Positions 1 to 12,900 of a stretch of DNA of 42,373 bases are shown here, piece after piece (within the stretch, counting starts at the first letter, position 1; each line of letters begins with the position of its first letter). Source of the DNA: Phoronis australis (taxonomy: Eukaryota > Phoronida > Phoronidae); the NCBI GenBank assembly GCA_002633005.1, contig NMRA01000118.1, positions 893,465 to 935,837 on the forward strand, given 5' to 3'. The notes under the pieces were generated by a model. The model was not told the origin of the DNA. It worked only from the letters and a program-made list of their open reading frames with translations, and did not search any database. Both the position numbers and the translations under genes were made by a program.

Positions 1-433
1 TAAGAGACTCAGCAACATCCTTGTTTGCTTTTCATGCTGTGACCGGGTTTGGAACCAACTCGTACTTTTTTGCCAATCTCATGAAACAATCATCATGGAA
101 GGTGTTCCTAGAGCATCACAGATTGCTTAAAAACCCCTGCATTGGTTAACTCACTGAGTAAATTACGATGGCTTCAGAATTATTTGTCTGCAGACTATAC
201 GACTTGACCAGAACAGTCCTGTAGATGTAGCACGCCATTTACTATTCTCCAAGCCCGTGAACCCAGAAGTCCTTCCCCCCAACGCTTAATGCCCGCCGTT
301 TCCATCTGATGAGAGTGCACTACCAGGTCAAGGTATGGCGAAATGATCACTGTTCCATACCTGAGCTCCCAGCACCCTCTGATATGGGAGGGACACACAA
401 ACTTATGCTTGCAGCTCATACTGATGACACATA
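1..433 (+). pseudogene. Broken transposon-type ORF fragment
   Basis: Conceptual translation gives three homologous-looking blocks that need frame changes to join. Block one (from base 6) contains FAFHAVTGFGTNSYFFANL and then WKVFLEHHRLLKN. Block two (about 200-285) reads NSPVDVARHLLFSKPVNPEV and ends LPPN. Block three (about 300-433) contains FHLMRVHYQVKVWRN and PELPAPSDMGG before a TAG. The combination of an F-H-A-x-T-G type block, a W-K-V-F block, LPP and a HxxRxHYQxxxW block is familiar from transposon-derived 'uncharacterized' proteins of many invertebrates; I do not assign a named superfamily. Stops and at least two frameshifts show it is dead. The fragment enters from outside the window on the left. 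Confidence 0.55.
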
Positions 434-1440
434 GTTCTATCCCAGACAGCTGCCTAGAGATGGTATTCTGTGCATGCCAGATATAACGCAATAGCAGACA
501 ATGCAAATGCAAGAAATATGGATTTCAATGCATATAATTATGCTCATGCCAGCAGCACAATGATGATCAGATTCCTTGTATGCAAACAGTTTGATTTGCC
601 AGGCTTCAGGCATGTTAAAAAGTACTAAAACTAAAAAGTGAATGCTAAAACTGTGTTCAGCAGGCCTGAAAACAATTCATGCAACTGGGAATATAATGTC
701 TTCAATAACAATAACTATGATTTTTTATGAATGAAAGATAACGGGATAGTGTGAACATTTGTCCTATTTTCCATCAAAATAGTGACACCTTGCTTGACGA
801 CCATTGCAGATTCACTATTTTTTCCACATTATGTAAGTATACATCTATAACCCAATAAATATGAAATAAATTGCTCCAAAAATGTCTTTAGCATGTTTGT
901 TGACCATGAAAATATAAGTATTAACACCTCATTTTTCAAGTTCTCCTGCAGGAACACAAACTTAAGACGCAAATTACATCGTATGGTAATGGCGGCACCT
1001 AATTTGCATAATTAGTTTTCAGAGTTGCATTTTTTAGTATTCATAAGTGATTTATTGCTCAAGAAGTATTTATAAGAAGTGTACAGATGAGACATTTCAC
1101 CATTTTAAATGGTATATGGTGATTTCTATTATAAAAATACATCTGAACTTGACAATTTGGCTGCCATTTTGTTTATGCAAATTAGATGGTCAAAAATGCA
1201 AAATTCGGCTTGGGAACAGGATTAGTTGAATTCGCCATACCTTGATTGTGTGAAAAAGTCTTGTTCCCAACTTTTACTAAAAAATGCTTCTAGAACCTTA
1301 TACAGGGCTCTTTTCAGGAAATGCGTCTAGACTAGTAGCAGGAGTTTGGGGTCTCTTCGGAGATAATTTCGAAGTATTATCCGTGAGATACAGACAGGAG
1401 AACCTAGATCTGTGTTGTTTAGACTTGTGATTTTTTGAGT
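434..1440. other. No gene recognised
   Basis: A+T-rich sequence with no convincing exon or repeat unit. It contains an octamer-like TAATTTGCATAATTAG at about 1002 that resembles the core of the dispersed element seen at 9902 and 28939. Confidence 0.5.
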
Positions 1441-1456
1441 TCTAAACACAAAACAC

Positions 1457-1552
1457 TCGTTATCCTGGCTAGTGGCTCGGAGCCCGATCAGGCCCGTCGC
1501 GGTCAGTCGGACTGCCTCGTTATCCCGGCCAGTGGCTCGGAATCTGATCAGA
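1457..1552. repeat. Two direct repeats, about 36 bp, 60-bp spacing
   Basis: The copies at about 1457-1493 and 1517-1552 share CTCGTTATCC, then AGTGGCTCGGA and GATCAG, with several substitutions. The block between them is G+C-rich (GGCCCGTCGCGGTCAGTCGG). They may belong to a decayed retroelement; no coding remnant is attached. Confidence 0.6.
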
Positions 1553-2855
1553 CATCACGAACATAAACCAGCCAAAGTTCAGTGGAAACAAAACTTCCAG
1601 TCAAGAAAATACTATACTAGTGAGCCAAAGTAATGTGCACGTGATTATGTTGGTGAATTAGCAACGAAACTACTTACTCGTCGGTCGGGACGCGAATTCA
1701 GCCGGTTCCGCTTTGGCCACAGTAACGTCAGGGCCGAAGTTGTACATTGACAATCATCATTTGAGTAATGTAAATGTAAATAAATATTCCCCTAACTCCT
1801 GGCCGTGGGATGGAAATCGAGTTGTTTCACAACAGTTGCTGCAAGCAAACACTAAATTAGTATAAGCTCACACGGCCTCGGTGTCCTGTCAATTAGTTTT
1901 ATTGCACCTAAAGCCGGTAACGCAGTGATTTATTCATTGCTGGCTTCTCAAATCATCTGCACTCACGAACACTCCAAAGGCATTACAAATTGCATCTAAT
2001 GAGACAGACTTTGTTTCAGTTTTATATAAGTATTGTTTAGGGTGAGAATAATTCATTTTGAAACAGAACGCTCAGCAATGAACGCCAACATGGCAACTCA
2101 CAATCCCGACTTAGGACGAGCTAGAGCTCATCAGTCCCGACTTCGCGGGTGAAACGTTAAGTTTTACAGGCTATCAATTCGAACAGGAATACAGTGATGA
2201 AGAAATACTAGAGAGGCGCCGTGAACAAGCTCAGACAACGGAACGTATGGAGTTATTTGGTAAGCCGGCATCAGTCAGGCACTGCCGACTGCAGGCCACA
2301 GCACGAGATGTTTCACGGCCTCATACTTGCTATTTACAGCGTACATTTCATTTTTCACTACCATGAGCCACTTCCTAAGCATTTCGGATTCTCGAGGAAG
2401 TAAAAAAACGATATACCCGCTTTCCTCGCAGCTGATTAGTTCGGACAAGCGGGAACGATGCACAGAAACATTCATTCTGCATATGAACCACTGACGTCGC
2501 TAGCGTCATTTCTCACCTTCTCACAGGTTAACGCGACACCTCTTGGCAAGGTAAGGTCGACCGTATGCGAAGCGATGTCGATATAGACCGATTACAACGG
2601 CAAAAAAGACTAATTAAATCGGGTGGCATTCTCCTTTAAGAGCAAGCTATATCTGCTGAAAATCTTCTAATCATCGCCATCTCTACGCCGATAACATTAA
2701 GCAATAGTGGCTCAACCTGGTCCAACAGTGCTGGGATGTGGCCTTAAATGTGAAACATTCTGCCGACTTGATTTGGCGACTTCTATTCTATAAAAAAGGT
2801 CAAACTGGACACTTGAGGCCTAATTAGAGTATGGCGTTATTAGTAACTATGACAA
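1553..2855. other. No gene recognised; short hammerhead-like motif inside
   Basis: No exon is supported. At 2127-2156 there is a short stem-loop CCCG-ACTTCG-CGGG flanked by CTCATCAGT and TGAAAC that resembles a hammerhead ribozyme core, but two core bases do not fit (see findings). Confidence 0.4.
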
Positions 2856-3269
2856 TTGTCAAAGTCCTCCTCTCAAACCAGAATGGGCACACTCATCCCA
2901 TCCACTTTCCAATGCCAGTATCGCGGATTGGTGAGGAAGTTTTTTGACATGGCAAGAATCAGCTGCACAGAAAGAAAGACCAACAAAGATGTTTGTAACT
3001 TGCTTAAAATTAAACCGTCACTTCTAAATACAATCCAAACAAGTAAACTGAAATACTTTGGTCACATCAATGTTGAAAGGCGTGACACCATCTGCAAGAA
3101 CAAACAGGAAGGAAAACAGAAGGGCCGGATGAGAACAAGAGGTAGACAACGCAGAATGTGGCTGGACAACATCAAAGACTGGACAAATCTATTACTGCAA
3201 GGATGTACCAGAAAGGCAAATAGCAGAGTAGAATGGCGGATCATTTCAAGTCGACCACTAAGGAGATGA
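2856..3269 (+). pseudogene. LINE reverse transcriptase C-terminal fragment
   Basis: The frame from 2856 encodes the tail of a non-LTR retrotransposon endonuclease/reverse transcriptase. Readable blocks are MARISCTERKTNKDVC, then LLNTIQTSKLKYFGHIN, RGRQRRMWLDNIKDW and a closing VEWRIISSR. These match the order that follows the polymerase core in many animal LINE proteins (a 'RISWT..KTN' block, 'LL.TI..RKL.YFGH', 'GRP..RW.D.I..W'). Endonuclease and catalytic polymerase domains are absent, so this is a 5'-truncated dead copy. A short TGATGATGA tract follows the stop, like the simple 3' repeats of some LINEs. It lies just beyond the 3' end of the DRAM-like gene on the opposite strand. The exact clade cannot be given. 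Confidence 0.7.
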
Positions 3270-3289
3270 CACCCATGATGATGAAAAAA

Positions 3290-3295
3290 TTTAAT
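3290..3295 (-). terminator. Possible polyadenylation signal (ATTAAA) of DRAM-like gene
   Basis: On the minus strand ATTAAA occurs about 90 bases after the stop codon of the DRAM-like gene. It is the only good variant signal in the first 100 bases. No transcript evidence is available, so this is an inference from position. Confidence 0.3.
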
Positions 3296-3384
3296 GTTTA
3301 CGTTTGCGTTTTTTATACACTGTACATGTAAGTGCTACAATAGTTTGGGCAAATCTATTCAGTGCTGTCGGCTGCAGTAAAAAC

Positions 3385-3990
3385 CTAGTCATCTTTCTCT
3401 GACAGTAGAGTTATAAGAGAGGCCACGTATTCCTTGTGTTCTTTTGAATCTTTTGGGTTGAGACAGACCTTATCCAGATCATCATTGGTTAACTTGTTCC
3501 AGTCGACTTTGGTCTTTGACCCTGGCTTGGATTGTAACCCATTGCCGTGTTTTTTCGTTTTCGTTTTGTCTGTTTTCGTCCTGCTTAAACTTTTCTCGCT
3601 TCCCTTGGACGTAATGTCCGTTTTAGATTTAGATTTTTTAATTTTAGTCTTCGCTGAAGTCGATTTCTTCGGCTCCAGATCTCCCTCTTTAATGCCCTGT
3701 TCAGATCCATTCGACATGACTTTCCTTAGCGGCGGAGATTCGGAAGTTAAGGGAGTCATCTTGGATATCGAAAAAGGCACAAAATGAACGGCATTCTGTT
3801 TGTCAGGGCCCCCGGCCTGTTCCATGCGGACTTCAGTGAGTCGCTGGTAGTTGCACGTGCAGTTCAAGCTGAGTCCTTCGATGCACATGTGCTTGAACTC
3901 GTGCACAAAGCTGAAGAATAAGACGACCAGAGCTAGAGCGCTTATCCAGTGACACAGAGCATCCACGTCATGGAGGGTTGGCAGTTCTAG
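3385..3990 (-). CDS. DRAM-like exon 7 (TM6 and long basic tail)
   Basis: Acceptor CTCATTACAG in phase 0. Starts LELPTLHDVDALCHW, continues with TM6 and the EF pair that closes the family domain, then about 165 tail residues. The tail has dense Lys/Ser/Thr (for example KTKIKKSKSKTD and KTDKTKTKKHGNG) and a less biased end with WNKLTNDDLDKVC and LLSEKDD before TAG. The open frame across 600 bases in A+T-rich DNA argues that the tail is really coded. Confidence 0.88.
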   Translation of the reverse strand, partial: LELPTLHDVDALCHWISALALVVLFFSFVHEFKHMCIEGLSLNCTCNYQRLTEVRMEQAGGPDKQNAVHFVPFSISKMTPLTSESPPLRKVMSNGSEQGIKEGDLEPKKSTSAKTKIKKSKSKTDITSKGSEKSLSRTKTDKTKTKKHGNGLQSKPGSKTKVDWNKLTNDDLDKVCLNPKDSKEHKEYVASLITLLSEKDD

Positions 3991-6900
3991 CTGTAATGAG
4001 ACAATCACAGTCGCGAGATGCGTAAACTTGTACCAGGACACCAGTGCATGCTAGGAACAAAGTAGACCCTGGAATTTTCGATTTGCATCTTTCTTTTATT
4101 CTTTAAAATAAACTTTTCATGAGGCAAAAAAATGTCTTATCCCACATGCGTTGAATCTGTCGAGTGCAATGCGACCATGTAATAATGTTTTCCGAATTCA
4201 CCTCCCGCACTAGCTGTTGTGCGTGAACTTGGAATCCTGGCTGCGTAATCTCAAGATCGCGTATGCGTGAACTTGGAATTAAATATTCATTTGGGCAATC
4301 TGGTGAATTTTTTGCTCAGTGTAAAAGAATATTTGTAATTACTGCCTTCATCATCACCCATTTTCTTCTTTAGTCTAACTTGTCTCAAAGAATCGGAGGA
4401 ATATGTCAATGGTTAAATCAATTATTGTTTGATGAATAAAATTGCCAATAGTTGGAGAAATATTGGTTAAAATTAACGTTATTTTATGAACATGTAATCT
4501 GATTTAGTACAGTGCAAATTTTTAGCAACGTGAGCGTGATTATTTGAGTAAAGTTATCAAGTTTCCTCGTGTATTCCAAATTAACGCATACGCGATCTTG
4601 AGATAAAGCAAGATTCCAAGTTCACGCACAGCAGCACTACTCTAGTCAACTAATGCAACAAAGAATAATGTCGTAGCATCACCTAGCCTTGGTGGAAAGC
4701 TGTATACTATATTGGCTCTAATAAACGCTTAGAAAAATTCATTTCACGAGGAGGGGACGCTTCTTGTAGCCTACGGCAGTTGAAACCCAGTTTCCCAAAC
4801 GGGTAAAATCGGAAGCTAGAATTCATCAATTTACGCTCTGTGACGTATTTGTAGTCTATGACAGTCTTTCTACAAAATTGTGGTGCATTTCTATCAAATT
4901 TCGTTCTTAAATTACGATATTTTTTTAAAAAATGTGCTCATCACAGGGCGAAAACTTGCCGACTGATGCGTCGCTGAATCGCAATCGTCAATAGGAAACC
5001 TTGAATTCTTGAATAAAAATATAGTTTCGACTCAACAAATTACCTGAAATCTTCCTTATGTTTTACAATTTTTAAAGTTCATGTGGAGTCCAGATTAATT
5101 GCGATTAAGTCCAAATCTGCGCTACATCGTACCCCACAACACGAGAAAAATCTCTGGATGAACACACAAGTTGTTGTCACGTGACGTTTGTTTTGAAGTT
5201 CGTCTGCGTATGAGAGTGAGTGAGCGTGCGTGTGCGGGTCATCGACGGTAGACTTTTTTGTTACAAAAGGCGAAGGATTATGCAAGAAAATGGCGTTTAC
5301 TAGATTGTTTTTCACTTAAACGGCTGCAACGTGCAAGGTGATCGAGTGCTGCTTAACTCACAGATTTTGGGTGCACAGGCCGACGGTCGTTAGTTCTACC
5401 GTGGAGTATTAATAGTCCAAGGCTCGATCTACATGTTGGGGACGAGGTGACGAGGTGAACTACCCGGGCTGTGTAAAATTTCTGGGTCTAACGGAGACAC
5501 TGACGCAGTGGTCAGCCAGCTTGCTGTATCAAGACTATAGTCAAAATCCAAATTCGTTTGATCGTGTCCCTGTCAATAATAGCGGCATGCTAAAGTTTCT
5601 TAATTTCCGTACTTCAGGAACATAACAATCACGTGTTTTGTACACATACATGTACGCGCACGCCGCAGATCACTTCTCGGAAATTTCCGATTTGACGGAT
5701 GACAATGAATGAGCACAATGAAATTAAACAACGTCGTTTTACAGCTTGTAAGATTCACAATAAACGTATTTTGAATATTGCATTGCATGTGTTCCAAAAT
5801 CTAAATAACTTGGGTCCTACATTTTTGTATTCGTGCGCGCCGAATGAAAGTAATCGCGAGTGTTGCTGTGTTGCAAAATCTCTTATCCTGGGCCGATTTG
5901 AAAAACTCAAAGTTGTACTCATATTTGTTTTCGCTCCTCTTTTCAAATGTTACAGTAAAAACTACGTAAAACTCTCTCCATAAAAAGTACAGTCTGCTAG
6001 GCTAGATCGTAATCAGCTGATCATATCCGCAAGAGCGAAGCCAAATTGTCCTCGCTCGTGCTCGAATGGAGCAGTTTGGTGGCATCCCTTTGATCGTGAG
6101 CCGAGCGCGATTCAGCCAAGGTGGATAAATACGGTTTAGTTAAATTTTCCAAACCCCACAGTTTACCCTGACAGCCGTTTGGACCAGTCTTATTTAGTGG
6201 GAATGTTTATAGCATGTCAGGCCACTTACTTCGCAGTGAAGACGAAAATTGGCACGTGACTTTATATTCCATCTCACACTCGAAACATTTCTCAAGCTAC
6301 CCGTAGCCTTTAACTGTTTAAAATATTTTCTACGGTCGTCATCTACTCTTCCAAACCTCCAAAATACGAGCTAACCCATCTTTGCAACATACAAAAATAA
6401 CTTTTTCAAGTGTGCATAATATACTCACCTTGGAAAGTTCATTATCATTTTCCGATGCCTTTTGTTTCTTTCGTTTACTGTTATAAACCATATACAGAAC
6501 TCCGCTGTAGACCCAAACTGTCAAATGCAAAATAACGACTTCACTGTACATGTGAAAGGAACGTGTAAATTGACGATTCTTGTGACATGCGAGTTCGTAA
6601 GTGGTTTATATACATGTACATGTAATTTCTGAACTCAGACTTGGTTCCGACTGACTCAAAACTTTTATGTCACAAGATTCTTGTATAAACGTGCAAGCAT
6701 TTGCCTAATTTTTGAGTCTGTTCTGATTTAACGAATACCGATTGATCGACTTTCAAAAGTAGGGAAAGACCAAAATACAAACTATGGAAATTCAAACTAG
6801 AGTGACGCAAAGATGCGCCCATGACTGCACCGCAAACGATATGCTTCGAGGGGTTTTTACATGTAGTATCACAAAAATGGCGGTTACAATCAAATGGTCT

Positions 6901-9900
6901 ACTGGCGGAGCTAAAACTCCCTCGATAAAAAACAAGAGTTAAGGAATTCCAGACTTGTTAATTGCTAACGCGAACGGGATTTACTTGTTAAAGGCAAAGG
7001 CAACCCTGTCATGTCATTTTTAGCAAAAAATATGGTTCGTTGATTATCCCAGACAAATGTTTTCCACTTAATTACAACTTTTCTTAATTTGATTAATTAT
7101 TCGTTTTCTACTCCGGAAGTGACGTTTTAGGAGGCAAGGATTTCGCGCCAATTTCTTTTCCCGTAGTCTGACTACATGAACGTTGACGAGTCAGTCATAG
7201 ATCTACCTCGGTTGTCATAAGTTCAGTCGTCGTTTGCTTTTGTTTACGAGTCAGTCAACATGCCACACTGTTGCTGCCTACCGGGATGTACTCATTACGG
7301 CCCAAAGCCTGTATGCAGCCCTGCTGCGATATTGAGTAGTGGGAGTGAATACAGGCCCCGTTCGACACACAGTGAAGAGGACAGTTCGTTGTTCAATGAA
7401 CAGATCGGTGAGTCAAATTTTGAAAAGTTTATTGTGTTCTTGTCTAAAGTATTGGGGCTATTTAGAAGGTGCCAGGTGTGTGGCGAGGGTGTCACACGAC
7501 GGGGTGTAAGCAGTTTGTGTGCTCAAGTCACTATCAGTGGGAGTGTGTCGCAGACACTCGGGCAAGTGAGGCAGTTGTTCCTCTGTCCGTGGGACGATAA
7601 TGAGTACATCCCGGTACGCAGCAACAGTGTGGCATGTTGACTGACTCGTAAACAAAAGCACACGGTGACCGAACTTGTCAAAACCGCGAGATAGAACAAC
7701 GAGTGACTGGGCAGCTCTCCCAGTCAGACTATACGAAAAGCAATAGGCGGGAAATTCTTGCCTCCCAAAACGTCACTTCCGGAGTAGAGAACGAATAATT
7801 AATCAAATTACGAAAAGCTGTAATTAAGAGGGAAATATGTCTGGGATAACCAACGAACCTTATTTTTGCTTCAAAAGACATGGAAAAAGGTTGCCTTCGC
7901 CTTTAACGCGTGCGGGTTTGTCTCCTTTAGTGCGCTTGTCTTTTTCGCAACGAAGATGGATGTTCTCGTCGCGAGGTAGACCTACAAGTAACGCGACTGA
8001 GGCTGATAGGTCATGGAGTTGGTTAGACATGTACATAACCGTGGGTAAATACAGCAACTTGATCTTTTCATTTGTGCGTGAATATTATTCAGGAAATTGA
8101 CACACGCAGTTGAATACATTACTGTTGCTGTCTTGTTGACATATTGTTATCGTCATGATTAGTTAACAGAGATAATGCAATGTTGAATGATTCCAGATAA
8201 GAACCCTGCGACTGACAAGGACTGATGTGGTGAGCGGACAGATTCAGAGACTGTTTTCAGTCTGTTGTGAATTTCCTTTTGGAACCAAACATAAAAACTG
8301 ATGCCCAGACAAATATTTAATTAACACGGATGCGCTCAGAAGTCACAGTTATTTCCAGTTTGTATGTTAGTGCACTATCGTTGACTTGTCCGATTTTGAA
8401 TTTACTGACCATGAGACTACCAACGTTACCCTAAACATTTGCTCATTACCATAAAGTAGAATTGTGGAATTGCCGGTCTCCTCAGATGGCGACCGGTCTT
8501 ATAATTGCCATTCTTCCACAACAATACAATATTGTGCTTTTAAAAGAAGTAGTAGATATTATGTTACCTGGTAAAAACAATGTTAAGAACCCAATGACTG
8601 ATAAGCTCAGTCTCACATGACATAGGCTGCTGGAAGAGAAATGCGGGAGCAACTTGTATCCTACTGCTGATTGGGTAATCAGGTAGATGTAGGTCATCGA
8701 ATAACCAATGGCGGCGCCTAAATAGTGCATTGTGACGTTGATCCTTCTGGAGTGTTGGCTCTTCACACGAAATATCAAATCCTAAGAAAAAATAGTTAGA
8801 AGTGAGTTTTTAAAGCAACGTGACAACTTGTGTGCATTCACTGAAAATACGAGTCCCCATTTTTAAAAATCTTGTTTTTCCTGACTTTCGGATGCGACTA
8901 GACTGAAACCCTGTCTGCAAAATGATTTAGTGCCAGGACGTCCTATAGGAAGGGTTGGGTTGGGACGTGGTACAAACTCACTCGGAGTACCTGCCCTACT
9001 GCGCAGGATAAATGAAAGAAGCAACGATTGTAGAAGAGAACGAACCGGGGACAAACACGGGGACACACAATGTCGGACAACTTGTAAAACAGCCTTTGGC
9101 TTTAACCATGATTTTGCTTATCAAAACATTATCTTTGGGCTTTGGTAGCTGAAATGCCCAATTTCTCACTTAGTAGTTGTACTTTTCACCATGAAATGGT
9201 TCAACTCGTAGCCAAAATGTACAAACGCAGAGGACTGGCGTGGTCCTTTCTTAATACTTTATACCGTCAGAGATCTTCTGCATACTCGACAACATCCTAT
9301 GGTAGCATAATTTTAATATATAAATCGACTGCAAAGTACTTGAGCAGTGAAGCCACGATCTATGTTCAAGGTATTAGGAGTGTGGAGTGTGCCTCCGTCC
9401 GCAACAAAGCGAGTTTTCTCAGGAGAAAGTCAAGTTCATGAAAGATCTCGATAAATGACACGAGTGGTATGCGGTTAAGCTTGCATGTACCAACGTAGAG
9501 GTTTTTACCTCTTAAGGTGACACAAGCGTGTATTATACCTTTATGTTACTGAAACTTGCCAAGAGTTATCTCTACAGATACACCTGTACCATTTAGGGGT
9601 ATCTCAGGATCAAAAAGCATGGCATTAGCGATATGGGGTCCGAAAAGTGACCACTTAAGCCTTATGATAATTGGGCTTCATAAATTATGACTGCGTTGTA
9701 TACGATAATTAATTGAAATTTCCCGATTGCTTTCCGGCTGGGCGGAGGGTTTCTAGGTACCTGTCGCAGTGATTATATTAGTCGATTTCGGTAAGCTGGT
9801 CTCGAGAGAGACAACAGATGAAACACGATGCCGAAAGATACTGCACCCTTGAAAATTTTTTCAGTAATAATTCTCATTTGTTTGGGACAGCTGAACGAAA

Positions 9901-12900
9901 CTAATTTGCATATAACATAAGGTCATGAGACATATGCAAATGACACTTATATACGAATTCAGTGTTTATATGTATTTTTGTAAATGACATTTCTAAAGAC
10001 ATGTTTCTGTAAATTGTGTTGACATTCACTGTGGATTTGTGAGCCAGTGAACACGGGTATGGATAACATGCGTTTTTATACACGTATTTCAGATAAGCTT
10101 GGTGTCAAACAGTGAGTTTAGAAAACTGTAAATCGATTTGAAAAATAATTTTTGACACAGTCATCAATCATAATCATTAAAACGTGTAGAAACGTTGATG
10201 TTCTGTTTAAATTTGACTACTGGAAAAGAGCGCGCTGAAAGCAATTCCGTTTTCTTGATAAGCACTGCAAATTTTAGAGACTTGTAGTGATGTTGATGAC
10301 GGCGATATAGCATGTTTTGGATTCTACTCAACTTTAAACTTTTTTTGATGTACTCACCGAATAATTCGCTACGACACTCACACCGATAAACGCTAAAATG
10401 GACACAAAAAAGGAAACGTTGTTGGCCCTGTGAGCTGACGAGAACTCCGGCGTTCTAGGCACGAACGTCTGTATTTGCTTACATCTAAAAATCGCCGTTA
10501 TAAGTCCTGCAAATATGTCGTAAAGTTACAGTTATAAACTAGAAAGATTATTGTCACGGTGCGACAATAGAGGACTCTGCACATGCGTATTACTGGAATT
10601 ATTATGGGAAGTTACTGACAGCAACCCGTTTACCTTTGACCCTAGCCGGTGCATTATAAGCGTATTGAGGAGAAGTATTGCAAAGCCTGTGAAAAGTGTG
10701 TTTAATGCTGAGAATCACAGATGTCTAATGGTTGACACATCAGAATTCTTGGTGAATGAAAAGGACAAATTTTCAGAAAAAAATGCACCTAATGACCCCA
10801 TGGTTGCACTAAATGACCTGAAACTTTGGATTTCGAATTGAATTAGACGTACCAATCAAATTTGTGGTTTTGAAGTGTCTAGCTCAAAATTTTAGTTTGC
10901 ATTCAATAACCTTTGACCTATTTTCTTTGATTGGGTGGCCCTACTTCTTTGTAAAGTAGGGTATTTCATTGGCATGTAGATTTACACCAATGTGCTGGAA
11001 CTGAAGAAAATTCCTTGAAAAATACAGAAAAAATAACCTTTTCAATAGAAGATGACCTTTGCACTTATTGACCCTATCCAGTGCATTACAAGCCCTTTTA
11101 GTAGAACTAACTGCAAAGTCCGTGAAAAGTATATTTATTGCTGAAAACCAGAGTTGTCTAACGGTTGACACATCAGAATACTTGGTGAATGAATAGGATA
11201 AATTTTCTGAAGAAAAATGCACCTAATGACCCCATGGTTGCTCTAAATAACCTGAAACTTTGGATTTCGAATTGAATTACCTGTACCAATCAGCCTTGTG
11301 AATTTGAAGTGTCTAGCTCAAAATTTTAGTTTGCACCTAATGACCTTTGACCTGATTGATCTGATTGAATGATTTGATTACTTAGAAAAGTATTTTTTTA
11401 AATTTTCATGTTGACTTATACCTGTGCACCGAATTTGAAAAAGATAGCTTTTAAATGGAAGGAGGAATAGCATTTAGAAAATTATATGACCTTTGCACCA
11501 AATGACCCCTTCCGGTGCAATATGGAAGGTGATTAAAAACGAATCAACATTTATTTACTGTCAAAAATCATATACTGAATTTAAAGAACGTACCTGCACT
11601 CCATTTGGAGTTATTAAGCCTCGAAGTTGGTCGGAAGAAGAATAAGAAGAACTAGAAAGATTATTGTCACGGCGTCAAAATAACGGACTCTGTGCGTGCG
11701 TATTACTGGAATTATTATGGGTAGTTACTGACAGCAACCCGTTTACCAATATGAAAAGGAATTCTTTAAAGTTGTAGGAGAAATTACATATTAATTTTTT
11801 GATGACCTTTCCACTAATTGACCTCTTCCGGTGCATTATGAGCCCCTAAGAGGGAGTAATTGTTAACTCGATTAAAAGTGTTGTTAAATGCTAATAATCA
11901 CATATGTTTTACTTTAAGCACTTCAGAATATAAGATGAATGAAGTGGTCAAACTTTCAGAAGAAAAATGCACCTAATGACCCCATGGGTGCACCAAATGA
12001 CCTGAAAATTTAGAATTCACAATCAATCACACTTAGTAAACAGATACGTAATTCTGAAGTCTCTAGCTCAAAATTTTAGTTTTCACTCAATGACCTTAGA
12101 CCTATTTTTTCTGATTGGTTAGGCCTATTGCAAAGTAAAGTAGGGTGCAATTGGCATTTTGACTTGCACCAGTGTGCTAAAATTGAAAAGAATTCCTTGA
12201 AAAACGTAAGACATATACCATTTTGAACGTTACATGACCTTTGCACTAATTGACCTTATCCGATGCATTTTAAGCATCTTTAGGAAAATTATTACAAAGC
12301 CCCTGAAAAATGTGTTTAACGCTGAGAATCACAGTTGTCTAACGGTTGACACATCAGAATACTTGCTGGTTTAAAAGGTCTAATTTTCAGAAGAAAAATG
12401 CTCCTAATGACCCCATGTTTGCACTAAATGACCTGAAACTTTGGATTCCGATTTGATTTACCAGTGGCAATCAGTCCTGTCAATTTGAAGTGTCTAGCTC
12501 AAAATTTTAGTTTGCACCTAAAGACCTTTGACCTATTTCACCTGATTGGATAACCCGATTACTTATAAAGTAATTTTTTAAATTGTCATGTTGACTTATA
12601 TCTGTGCACCGAATTTGAAAAAGATGGCTTTAAAACTAAAGCAGTAGTAGCATTTTGAAAATTATATGACCTTTGCACCAAACGACCTCTTCCGGTGCAA
12701 TATGGAATATGATAATATAACCAATCAAAATTTATATACTGTCAAAAGTCATATGCTGAATTTCAAGAACGTACCTGCACCCATTTTGGAGTTATTAAGT
12801 GTCAGAGTTGGTTGGATGAAGAATAAGAAGAATAAGAATAAGAACTAGAAATATTGTCACGACGTGACAATAACTGACTCTGCGCGTGCGTATTACTGGA

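Noticed and set aside
3434-3787. Plus-strand open frame of 117 codons
   Set aside because: It is the antisense of the Lys/Ser-rich tail of the DRAM-like last exon, and hydrophobic repeats arise from complementing Lys codons.
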